Assembly: GCA_910586975.1 (NCBI GenBank)
Contig: CAJUKX010000038.1
Span: 1-21,336 of the forward strand
Source of the DNA: an uncultured Muribaculaceae bacterium
GTDB taxonomy: Bacteria > Bacteroidota > Bacteroidia > Bacteroidales > Muribaculaceae
Reading direction: 5' to 3'
DNA: 21,336 bases
Both the position numbers and the translations under genes were made by a program. This document shows, in pieces, positions 6,446-13,551 of this stretch. Each line of letters starts with the position of its first letter. Position 1 is the stretch's first letter. The notes below the pieces were generated by a model. That model was not told the DNA's origin and made no database searches. It was given only the letters and a program-made list of their open reading frames with translations.

Positions 6446-8515
6446 ATGAAAACAATGATTTTACCCATATTATTAATTACCGCACAGGCATACAGCCAGG
6501 AAGCGTCAGCCCCGGATTCCGTAGCCGAGAATGTATTGAACGAGATAAGCGTTGTGGCGCGCAATCAACGCGCTGATTCGGAAAAGACAGTCTATATACC
6601 CGACAGCCGCCAACGCAGCGCCGCATCCGATGGTATTTCACTTTTATCAAAAATGAACATACCGCAGCTGGATGTTAACCCCATAGCCGAAACGGTAAAG
6701 ACTGCCGACAATCAGGGCGTAAGTCTGTTCATCAATCATCATCAGGCGTCAAAAGAAGACGTGGCCGGCTTGAATCCGCAAAATGTAAGAAGAGTAGAAT
6801 ATCTTGACTTCCCTACAGACCCACGTTTTATGCGGGCGCAACATGTGGTTAACTTCATAACCAAGGAAACCGTTTTCGGCGGTTATACAAAAGTCTCGGC
6901 CAAAGAGCGGCTGCTCATTAAAAGCGGCGACGCATCAGTGTACAGCAAGTTCAGTTACAAGGCCATGGAATATGACCTTATGGTGAATGCCAACCATGAC
7001 AATAACCCGCATATAGGAAACAAGTCTATTGAATTGTATAAATTTCCTGATAAGACAATTGAGCGTATAGCCGGCGTTTATACCGGCCAACACCACGAGA
7101 ACAATCTGTTTGCAGGAATACGTGCTTCGTGGAACAAGTCTGAAAAGCTGTCATTCCGCAATATGCTGTCAATAAGGAGCAATCGCACTCCATACAGCAA
7201 TACCGAAGGAAGTGTGGAAATAATACCCGGTGATACGCATGAGAATTATACGTCTAACAGCAATCTTAAATATCTGCAACTTGGTTGGGAAAGCGATCTT
7301 TACGCATCCTTCTGCAAAGGATGGTCGTTGAATGGAAATCTTCAGCTTGAATATGCCGACAATCACAGCGGCACCTCATATAATACCGCCGAGACTGATA
7401 TTGTGAACAACGCTCACGAAAAGAGCCTGAATCTACGTGGCAACATTCAGATAAACAAAGCCATAAACGACCGTCTCTCTCTGTTCTCAAATCTGATTGC
7501 CGGCGGAGGACAGACCGAGATAGATTACACAGGCAGCAACGAGGCATTCAACAGATTCACTCCGGTTTTTGGAGGTGCATCAGCAGGAGCAGCCATATCG
7601 GTCAATAAAGTATCTGGAAGCATTGACGGTGGATTTGCAATGGAATCGAGTACCATAAACGGCAAAACAGTGAACGATAATTATCCTTTCACACACGTTA
7701 ATTTACAATATGCCCCCAATGAAAAGAATTCCATAGGATTGTGGTTTCAGTATGCGGCATTTTCGCCGGACGCTGCAATGAAGAATCCCAATATGATTCA
7801 ACAGAACGAGTTGCTGTACATCACCGGTAATCCCGACCTGAAATGCTCCAAACACATTTCAACGAATATCAGCTACACCCTTCTTCCGGGCAATAACTGG
7901 CAACTGTCGGCCTACGCTACAATGTTCAGAATAATCAACCGTCAGGCACCGGTATACACTCCTGCAAGTACAGGCTGTGTGATGATTAAGAAATACATGA
8001 ATGACGGTGATTATAATCACGGGCAGGTAGGCGCAAGGCTTGCAGGAAAGTTCATGGGCGGACGCCTTGCTGCCTCTGTTGCTCCAAGGCTACTGCTGTA
8101 CCGCACTACCGGAGCCAACAGCACATCGCACTATCCGTTAAGCATGAGCGCTAACGTGGATTACTATGCCGGTGATTTTTTCTTTAACTTATTTTTGAGC
8201 ACTCCCAACAGCTATGTAGACGGTGAAACATGCTATCTGAGAAAGATACCCTGCGAATACTCGTTGTCGGCCGGGTGGTCGGCCAAGGGCTGGAATATAC
8301 AACTGTCGGCCATCAATATCTTCCGTTCATCATGGCGAATGAGCGATGATATATTGCAGACCAAGTGGTTTGACAGCAAAATCACACAATCAGGCTCAGA
8401 CTTTCACCGCAGAATATCAGTGTCGGTTTCTTACACCCTGAACTATGGACGCAAAGTAAACTCATCAAATGAACTGATGGACAACGGTGGCGGCAGTTCT
8501 TCTATATTGAAGTAA
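6446..8515 (+). CDS. TonB-dependent-receptor-like outer-membrane beta-barrel protein
   Basis: 689 residues from the ATG at 6446; an upstream in-frame TTG at 6413 overlaps the promoter and would put 11 residues before the signal peptide. MKTMILPILLITAQAYSQ is a Sec signal. After a short linker, residues about 25-135 resemble a TonB plug (GISLLSKMNIPQL, VSLFINHHQA, VRRVEYLDFPTDPRF, HVVNFITKE). The remaining 540 or so residues alternate in beta-strand fashion with many aromatic girdle residues, ending near RRISVSVSYTLNYGRKV. The carboxypeptidase-like extension common in SusC proteins is absent, and no SusD neighbour exists, so glycan uptake by a SusCD pair is unlikely. The ligand is unknown. It is transcribed divergently from a two-component system, a plausible regulator or a cause of shared envelope-stress control. 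It ends two bases before the convergent acetyltransferase gene. Confidence 0.82.
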   Translation: MKTMILPILLITAQAYSQEASAPDSVAENVLNEISVVARNQRADSEKTVYIPDSRQRSAASDGISLLSKMNIPQLDVNPIAETVKTADNQGVSLFINHHQASKEDVAGLNPQNVRRVEYLDFPTDPRFMRAQHVVNFITKETVFGGYTKVSAKERLLIKSGDASVYSKFSYKAMEYDLMVNANHDNNPHIGNKSIELYKFPDKTIERIAGVYTGQHHENNLFAGIRASWNKSEKLSFRNMLSIRSNRTPYSNTEGSVEIIPGDTHENYTSNSNLKYLQLGWESDLYASFCKGWSLNGNLQLEYADNHSGTSYNTAETDIVNNAHEKSLNLRGNIQINKAINDRLSLFSNLIAGGGQTEIDYTGSNEAFNRFTPVFGGASAGAAISVNKVSGSIDGGFAMESSTINGKTVNDNYPFTHVNLQYAPNEKNSIGLWFQYAAFSPDAAMKNPNMIQQNELLYITGNPDLKCSKHISTNISYTLLPGNNWQLSAYATMFRIINRQAPVYTPASTGCVMIKKYMNDGDYNHGQVGARLAGKFMGGRLAASVAPRLLLYRTTGANSTSHYPLSMSANVDYYAGDFFFNLFLSTPNSYVDGETCYLRKIPCEYSLSAGWSAKGWNIQLSAINIFRSSWRMSDDILQTKWFDSKITQSGSDFHRRISVSVSYTLNYGRKVNSSNELMDNGGGSSSILK

Positions 8516-8517
8516 GC

Positions 8518-9111
8518 TCAGTCTATTTTTCGTATGAATTTGGCAGGGTTGCCGGCTACCACTGTATTTGGCTCAACATCTTTTGTGACAACACTGCCGG
8601 CACCGACTATTGCATTGTCGCCGATAGTCACACCCGGCAACACCACCACATTTGCTGCAATCCACACATTGTTGCCAATCGTTATCGGAAGTCCGCGCAT
8701 CAGACCCTTGTTGCGTTCCAAGGCATCTGGATGGTGAGTTACGGTTATAAGCGAGCAGTTCGGGCCTATCATCACGTTATCGCCTATCCTTACTTCTGCC
8801 TCATCAAGAATCAACAGATTGTAGTTTGCGATAAAGTTTTCGCCTATATGGATGTTGAAACCAAGATCGCAACGGAACGGTGAAAGTATCGAAAATGATT
8901 CACCTACCGAACCGAGCAACTCACGAAACAACTTCTGTCGCTCTGCTTTTTGAGATTGTTTCAATGAATTGAGAACAAAACATTTATCAGCAATTTCATC
9001 AAGTTTTTGTGAAACTTCAGGTAACTCCGAAGCGCCGGCATACATCCACTCGCCTGATTTAAAGTCCTCAAAAATCTGTGGAATATCTTTATTATCTGAT
9101 GTCTTATCCAT
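8518..9111 (-). CDS. Sugar O-acetyltransferase (maltose/galactoside transacetylase-like, hexapeptide family)
   Basis: 197 residues. The N-terminal Mac-type segment (FKSGEWMYAGASELPEV, about 17-33, through RQKLFRELLG) precedes a left-handed beta-helix built from hexapeptide repeats (IGENFIAN, IGDNVMIGPN, IGNNVWIAAN, LPGVTIGDN, IVGAGSVVTKDV). THHP in the ITVTHHPDALERN loop carries the family's catalytic histidine. It ends in the typical VVAGNPAKFIRKI. The enzyme uses acetyl-CoA to acetylate a sugar hydroxyl in the cytoplasm; the true acceptor in this organism is unknown. It follows the DUF418 gene by 25 bp on the same strand and probably shares its transcript. Its stop codon nearly touches that of the convergent barrel gene. 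Confidence 0.93.
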   Translation of the reverse strand: MDKTSDNKDIPQIFEDFKSGEWMYAGASELPEVSQKLDEIADKCFVLNSLKQSQKAERQKLFRELLGSVGESFSILSPFRCDLGFNIHIGENFIANYNLLILDEAEVRIGDNVMIGPNCSLITVTHHPDALERNKGLMRGLPITIGNNVWIAANVVVLPGVTIGDNAIVGAGSVVTKDVEPNTVVAGNPAKFIRKID

Positions 9112-9136
9112 ATCGTTTGATTAAGGAATATGGTTC

Positions 9137-10300
9137 TCAAATCCAGGTGGCCCGCTTCCAAATATACTCCAGTGGACCATGGCCATGCTTGCCCACCCAG
9201 TAACGGCAGAATATATACTGAACCACAAAAATAGCCACGCCCACAAATACACTCGGTGTAATGCCCATGCGTGCATACAAGCCCCAATGATAAAATATAG
9301 CCGAACCTATGATGCCTTGTGTCACATAGTTGGTCATACTTAGTTTGCCATAGGGTATCAGCGCTCCAAGCATGCGACTTATGCGATTGGTGCAATAGTA
9401 GCCGGTAATGACGCCACACACCAGTATCAACATGAAGCTGAGGTTGGCAAGCGACGAAAGCAGTATGCCCAGTGGGGTGAGTATATTGGGATTGGTGACG
9501 TAGTTGCCAATCATATTGTTAAGTCCGTACAGCGGGAAGAAGCATATCAGAGCCACAGCCAGCACACGCTGCCATACCCATAGGTACTGACGGCCAAACC
9601 AGCCCTGACGCCCTATCAACATACCGGCCATGAACAGGCCCGCGGTCTGGAAAAAGCGTCCATGCTCCCAGGCCCATGCCAACGATGCAAGCTGGCCCTC
9701 CCACAGGTTCACTCGTATGGTTTCCAGCAGATTGCCCTCAGTCTGCACTCTGAACGCCTCAGCCCACAGGGGACCTGAATTGATTACAGGTATCTGGTAG
9801 CCCTCGCTGCATAAGGCTCTTGCTATCTGATACAGGCATACAGGTTGCAGCAGGCACACGGCGCTCAACACGGCTACCATGCGTGTAGGCAGCTTGCAAG
9901 TAAGCACAAGCACTATACCAACGAGAGCATACAGCACCAGAACCTCGCCGGTGAAAAAGCATGCATTGAAATTGCCTATTACAAACAGAAGCAGCAAACG
10001 CCAGCAGAAACGCAGACGAAAGTCATTGCCACGCATGCGCTGATTGTCGTGCTGTATAAAGAAGCTGAAACCGAAGAGCAACGCAAATATGGCGTAAGCC
10101 TTTCCACCAAATGCAAAAAACAGACCGTTCCAGATGGCTTTATCTGTAAAATTCAGCCAAGCAGGCTGACCGTCGGTAGGCGGAAACGAATAGAAATTAA
10201 AATGTTCTATTGAGTGCAGCAGAATTATGGCAAGCACAGCAAAGCCTCTCAGCACATCGGCCACATCCACGCGGGCATGTTTCTTGATTGTTTCAGTCAT
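9137..10300 (-). CDS. DUF418-family multi-pass membrane protein
   Basis: 387 residues with about ten hydrophobic helices. The start RVDVADVLRGFAVLAIILLH (about 10-29) is the typical opening of DUF418/acyltransferase-3-like proteins. A DUF418 C-terminal core is recognisable: GKLSMTNYVTQGIIGSAIFY, a Gly/aromatic helix, then CRYWVGKHGHGPLEYIWKR as the closing motif (WxxxxxxGPLExxWR type). The family is often annotated as a putative transporter and is related to acyltransferase_3 membrane enzymes. Its linkage here to a soluble O-acetyltransferase fits a role in transferring acyl groups across or at the membrane, but this is inference. An exact -7 box lies 28 bp upstream of the ATG. Confidence 0.9.
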   Translation of the reverse strand: MTETIKKHARVDVADVLRGFAVLAIILLHSIEHFNFYSFPPTDGQPAWLNFTDKAIWNGLFFAFGGKAYAIFALLFGFSFFIQHDNQRMRGNDFRLRFCWRLLLLFVIGNFNACFFTGEVLVLYALVGIVLVLTCKLPTRMVAVLSAVCLLQPVCLYQIARALCSEGYQIPVINSGPLWAEAFRVQTEGNLLETIRVNLWEGQLASLAWAWEHGRFFQTAGLFMAGMLIGRQGWFGRQYLWVWQRVLAVALICFFPLYGLNNMIGNYVTNPNILTPLGILLSSLANLSFMLILVCGVITGYYCTNRISRMLGALIPYGKLSMTNYVTQGIIGSAIFYHWGLYARMGITPSVFVGVAIFVVQYIFCRYWVGKHGHGPLEYIWKRATWI

Positions 10301-10327
10301 CAGATTGCTTATGGTTTAGATTATGCA

Positions 10328-10358
10328 CAAAATTACGAAAATAAACGCAATCAACAAA
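10328..10358 (-). promoter_or_regulatory. Bacteroidetes promoter for DUF418/acetyltransferase operon
   Basis: Minus-strand -7 box TAATTTTG (10328-10335) and -33 TTTG (10355-10358) with a 19-bp spacer; leader about 25 nt to the ATG at 10300. Confidence 0.8.
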
Positions 10359-10415
10359 ATAACACAGCCCGTATGAACGATAAGTATACTCAACACTCGT
10401 GTTTCTATAGTTTTC

Positions 10416-10437
10416 TGAAGATTTTATGAAGATTTTA
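10416..10437. repeat. Perfect 11-bp tandem direct repeat
   Basis: TGAAGATTTTA occurs twice in tandem (10416-10426 and 10427-10437), just upstream of the decayed DUF1848 fragment. It may be a slippage duplication or a scar of rearrangement; no function is claimed. Confidence 0.7.
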
Positions 10438-10466
10438 TGAATAAGTATATTATTTTGTACTTTTAA

Positions 10467-10713
10467 ATGATTGATCTATCACTATATGGCATAGAATATA
10501 ATCGATTCATAGATCCGGAGTTGATTTCCAGACTATCTTCTGACGACCTTGCGCTTCAAATGTGGCTTTTCGAGACCACAAAAGATAAGGGGCGACAGCC
10601 AAGCATGCGGCTGCATACTCAGTAAGGAAGTCGGCCGGTATAATACATGCACACATGGTTGCCTATACTGCTATGCAACCAATACACCGGCACCTGCAAA
10701 ACTAAAACTATAA
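10467..10713 (+). pseudogene. Truncated, frameshifted DUF1848-family remnant
   Basis: From the ATG at 10467 the frame reads MIDLSLYGIEYNRFIDPELI and continues to DKGRQPS, then runs into a premature stop as MRLHTQ. Shifting by one base at about 10605 restores CGCILSKEVGRYNTCTHGCLYCYATN up to a stop at 10711. This is the C-terminal cysteine-rich signature of DUF1848 proteins, with the Cys-x3-Cys-x2-Cys cluster (CTHGCLYC) usually linked to an iron-sulfur or radical-SAM-like role. DUF1848 proteins are normally near 300 residues; only about 80 remain, with a stop immediately before the ATG, no N-terminal domain and an altered C-terminus. The rest of the interval to 10855 shows no gene. I regard this as a dead fragment. 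Confidence 0.82.
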
Positions 10714-10855
10714 CCGTCTTAACAATCAGATGAGTTAAATTATCTGTATTGACTTTCTCAATGTGATATATCGGCTATCATCAGTTGGTAAGGGTGTAAC
10801 TACTTCTCGACTTGTAGCATTCATGATATTGACAATCATCGTAACCAATAAAATA

Positions 10856-11599
10856 TTATCTTTTATAATAGATATTTACGGTATACAGATACAATTCATT
10901 CCCATTTGGATCAAAGAACCATATTGGGTTTCCATCATCCTCCACCTCCTCTTGTATAACTATGTTATCCACATTCAAGCTTATTTTTTCTCCGGAGATA
11001 GCATCTATAAAAATTACACTATCAGTTGGAATTGGCTCCAGATTTTCATCAGCGAAGAAATATCTGTTCTCTTCAGAAAGGTAGAGATTGAACATTTCTA
11101 AATCCTGTAGTTGTTTGAATATCCAACTGCTTACCGGTAATTCAAGCGTTGAACCATTGCGGGCCACTTTAGGAAAATCAACGACTTCCGGAAGATTATT
11201 AATATCAATCTCCGGCACCTCAAAAAGCCCCTGACGACCACGATATGGGATCGGAGTTTTAAAAAGACGAGCATTCTCTATCTGCCATTTCCATTCCGCG
11301 CCATGACCTTCCTGCGCCCAGTCAGAAGAACAATCCTCTGTAAAGCCGGTGATATCAGCATAACCAATAATCGCACCCAGTGGCATATTATGTTCTTCCG
11401 GTACATATCCACATGCAACTGCATTGTCTATTCTCATACTATAAAAAATAGGCAACTCTTCGATCGGTCGTTTAGTTTTACCTGCGTGAATCAGAATCCT
11501 ACCCGGTGCTTCATTAACTCGCCAAGAGCGATTCTCAACATCCTTTATACCACCACATATAAGCGAAGCCCACGGTTGTTGAATTGATAGACATTTCAT
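10856..11599 (-). CDS. ASCH-domain protein with an uncharacterised C-terminal extension
   Basis: 247 residues. The N-terminal half is an ASCH domain: MKCLSIQQPWASLICGGIKD, then ENRSWR (22-27), RILIHAGK and GAIIGYADI strands, with the RNA-binding-type pocket residues expected in this EVE/PUA-like fold. ASCH proteins bind modified bases or RNA, and some are nucleases or amidohydrolases. Residues about 135-247 are rich in acidic and aromatic residues (FADENLEPIPTDSVIFID, DDGNPIWFFDPNGNELYLY) and match nothing I recognise; they may be a second domain. The gene is isolated. A candidate promoter lies about 180 bp upstream, implying a long leader. The AT-rich surroundings and decayed neighbour suggest an acquired region. 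Confidence 0.82.
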   Translation of the reverse strand: MKCLSIQQPWASLICGGIKDVENRSWRVNEAPGRILIHAGKTKRPIEELPIFYSMRIDNAVACGYVPEEHNMPLGAIIGYADITGFTEDCSSDWAQEGHGAEWKWQIENARLFKTPIPYRGRQGLFEVPEIDINNLPEVVDFPKVARNGSTLELPVSSWIFKQLQDLEMFNLYLSEENRYFFADENLEPIPTDSVIFIDAISGEKISLNVDNIVIQEEVEDDGNPIWFFDPNGNELYLYTVNIYYKR

Positions 11600-11989
11600 A
11601 CTCTTCTATTATTAATCTTTACTGACTGAAAATATTTTCAAAAAAATCCAATGCGGCATCGAAAGACTGACAAAGGCACTACCGACTTCAAAATAGTTTA
11701 ACATCAAATATATTTCGGCTTTGAAGTGTACCTTGTTGTCACTAATCAGGCATTTTTCAAATTGGCATTACTTTCGATTGCAAAGATAAAAATAAATCCA
11801 TATATAAACTATTGTTCGAGCAATAAATGTCAATTTATCCTTTGTTTTTCAACACAAATATGAAATTAGGATTGGCGGTATTTCAGTGCATATTTCAGGC
11901 AACAAGTTTTCACTGCCTTTTCTTTTCCATTTATAATATACTACCTCATTATTGCACTATCTACTTCTCAATAATTATCTTCATTAATC
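11600..11989. other. AT-rich intergenic region without a supported gene
   Basis: About 390 bp, strongly AT-rich. Open frames here (such as 65 codons from 11827 on the plus strand) are low-complexity, have no promoter or family resemblance and are not called. On the minus strand it contains the predicted leader of the ASCH gene and a possible -7 box. A small stem (TATTG/CAATA around TTCGAG, 11810-11826) is too short to interpret. Confidence 0.6.
11781..11788 (-). promoter_or_regulatory. Candidate -7 box for the ASCH gene
   Basis: Minus-strand TATCTTTG (11781-11788) is an exact TAnnTTTG match. No exact -33 TTTG is visible (TTTA at a suitable distance). If used, the leader is about 175 nt, unusually long for this window. 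Confidence 0.45.
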
Positions 11990-11991
11990 AC

Positions 11992-12040
11992 AAAAAACAT
12001 AAATGGCGCAGTCGCCAAATATAGCTTCTTCGCCATTTAT
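11992..12040 (-). terminator. Terminator downstream of the small secreted protein gene
   Basis: Ten-base-pair perfect inverted repeat (ATAAATGGCG 11999-12008 / CGCCATTTAT 12031-12040) with a 22-base loop. In the minus direction it is followed by a six-T run (AAAAAA at 11992-11997 on the plus strand). It lies about 70 bp after the stop at 12112. Confidence 0.7.
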
Positions 12041-12111
12041 CCAATTCATCTATATTTTGTAATGTTGCGTCGTTAGAATCCCTTAATATTCGGAGCTATA
12101 ATGAAATCCGT

Positions 12112-12606
12112 TTAAAAATTCATTGCATTAAGATACAGTGCTGTACCTCCTTCGGGGCGTGGTATAAGAATTGCGGTTCGGAGGGAATTTAATGCCTCGT
12201 CTGAAATATATCCTATCAAGGCTCCGGTAAAACCTGCATAAGCCGAATCGGAGAATATTATTATTCTGTTTGTGTTTTTTGACTCGGGCTTTGCAAATAT
12301 TGCGAAAATGCTGCTGTCAGTCATCTTGCACTGAATTATCTCAGCTGCCGGCAGCTCACCGATGATTTTATATATGGCGTTGCCGTACACTCCTGTTTGG
12401 CTACCCTTTTCGCCATCCCATATAAGCAAACGGCCGTTTGTAACTCCGATAGAGCCAAAATCATTGTGACCGCTGATTTCTGTGCCCTCAACACCTTTCA
12501 TTTGGGGCATTGCCTTAATTGATTCAAAGGCTTCTTCGTAAGTCAGGGCATTTGCAGACACAGCCATCCCAAATACCAGAGCAAGTAAAAGTAGAATTTT
12601 TTTCAT
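12112..12606 (-). CDS. Small secreted protein, unknown function
   Basis: 164 residues from the ATG at 12606. The open frame extends 22 codons further, but MKKILLLLALVFGMAVSANA is a textbook Sec signal, so the downstream start is chosen. The mature protein (from LTYEEAFESIKAMPQMKGVEG) is about 144 residues and mixes short helices and strands (GRLLIWDGEKG, YKIIGELPA, SIFAIFAKPES, RIIIFSDS), ending YLNAMNF. There is no lipobox cysteine, so it is probably periplasmic. No family is recognised; the length and composition resemble small Bacteroidales DUF proteins. It lies 75 bp after the ATPase stop. Only a weak -7 box (TATTCTTG, 12670-12677 minus) precedes it, so it may be co-transcribed with the ATPase. 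A strong terminator follows. Confidence 0.78.
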   Translation of the reverse strand: MKKILLLLALVFGMAVSANALTYEEAFESIKAMPQMKGVEGTEISGHNDFGSIGVTNGRLLIWDGEKGSQTGVYGNAIYKIIGELPAAEIIQCKMTDSSIFAIFAKPESKNTNRIIIFSDSAYAGFTGALIGYISDEALNSLRTAILIPRPEGGTALYLNAMNF

Positions 12607-12681
12607 AATAGTTTTTCTATTAAAACATTCTTGCTCAGCGTATTGTTTTGATTTTTCATCTATCAACGTCAAGAATATTTT

Positions 12682-13491
12682 TTACCGTTCATCAAACAAG
12701 CCTTTAAATAAATCAGCATAGATCTTGATGCTTTCAAGTTCTGTCCACGGGCGTACTTGTGCCGGAATAGTATCGAGGTCATATATCCTGGCGCCTTTTA
12801 TGGAAAGAAGGAACGGCGAGTGTGTTGCAATGATAAACTGACATCTGAAGAACCGGGCATAGTCCGAAATCATTTTGGCAAGTTCATTCTGAAACTTTGG
12901 CGACAGGCTGTTTTCGGGTTCATCAAGTAGCACCAAAGTACCCTCGGTAATATTGCCTTGAAAATAATCGAATGCCAACTCACCATTGCTTCGGGCCTCA
13001 CTATAGTTTTCAAGAGCGCGATAAATCCAACGGTCATAACTCCAGATATACCCTGGATTACCGTCAGGATTGTCGAAGAAACGTTCATATAGTTCAGGGT
13101 TGGCATTATGTATATGCTCCTTTACTTTCTCATTGTGCCGGCGTGTCTTGATAATTCCGTGCATCACTTCTTCGCTTCTGATAAAACGGCTATCCGCCGG
13201 GATATCGCAATGATTATTAAACGGTGCTGTAACTGTATATGTGCAAGCTTTGATAAAGGGCAACAAAGTTTCAGCATCATTTCCTCGGTCGAGCATCTGC
13301 ACACATAGTTTTCGGGCTATGATGTTCAGCAATGTAGACTTACCCGAACCATTGCCACCATAGAATATGGTTATTGGAGCAAACTCTATTTCGTTTAATT
13401 CTTTTGGCTCAAGTACGTTGTAAGGATAACCTACTTTTGCTCCCATAGCCGGCAAACTGAAACTTTCAAGATAAATGTTATATGCACTCAT
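12682..13491 (-). CDS. Stand-alone ABC/SMC-type ATPase (AAA family)
   Basis: 269 residues. Walker A GGNGSGKS (45-52), ABC-type signature-like SNGE (168-171), Walker B LVLLDEPE (187-194 region) with the catalytic Glu, D-loop region SLSPKF and switch histidine in IATHSPFLLS (221-230). There are no membrane helices and no long coiled coil between Walker A and B, so it is neither a transporter subunit nor a full SMC/RecN protein. It belongs to the compact OLD/SMC-like ATPases often found as partners of nucleases or toxins in defence modules, though COG3910-type stand-alone housekeeping members also exist. The nuclease-like gene lies 60 bp upstream on the same strand, which favours a functional pair. 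A palindrome lies in the gap between them. Confidence 0.88.
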   Translation of the reverse strand: MSAYNIYLESFSLPAMGAKVGYPYNVLEPKELNEIEFAPITIFYGGNGSGKSTLLNIIARKLCVQMLDRGNDAETLLPFIKACTYTVTAPFNNHCDIPADSRFIRSEEVMHGIIKTRRHNEKVKEHIHNANPELYERFFDNPDGNPGYIWSYDRWIYRALENYSEARSNGELAFDYFQGNITEGTLVLLDEPENSLSPKFQNELAKMISDYARFFRCQFIIATHSPFLLSIKGARIYDLDTIPAQVRPWTELESIKIYADLFKGLFDER

Positions 13492-13529
13492 TGTAAGTAA
13501 TTATACATTTCGGTAAGTAAGCAGTGGAA

Positions 13530-13544
13530 AAGTCAACTTGACTT
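13530..13544. promoter_or_regulatory. Perfect 15-bp palindrome between nuclease-like and ATPase genes
   Basis: AAGTCAA-C-TTGACTT is perfectly symmetric with a one-base centre. A one-base loop cannot form a normal RNA hairpin, which points to a dimer-binding DNA operator rather than a terminator. Just upstream, the end of the preceding gene reads TATTTTTG on the minus strand (13553-13560), an exact -7 match, which would place the palindrome right after a transcription start for the ATPase gene. That box also encodes the last residues of the previous protein and may be coincidental. Confidence 0.45.
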
Positions 13545-13551
13545 CACCCTC

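Noticed and set aside
6334..6564. 77-codon N-terminal extension of the histidine kinase frame
   Set aside because: It runs across the TAATTTTG promoter and into the divergent regulatory region; the ATG at 6333 begins a natural membrane anchor.
10763..11101. 112-codon plus-strand frame
   Set aside because: Shadow of the ASCH gene on the opposite strand; the ASCH frame has a clear domain match.
11612..11659. 15-codon minus-strand frame in the ASCH leader (MPHWIFLKIFSVSKD)
   Set aside because: Could be an upstream peptide, but this length arises by chance and nothing else supports it.
11827..12024. 65-codon plus-strand frame
   Set aside because: Low-complexity Phe/Ile-rich translation from AT-rich DNA, overlaps the terminator hairpin, no promoter or family resemblance.
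12682..13491. ABC transporter ATP-binding subunit
   Set aside because: No permease partner nearby, and the ATHSPFLLS ending with a reduced signature motif fits SMC/OLD-type ATPases better.
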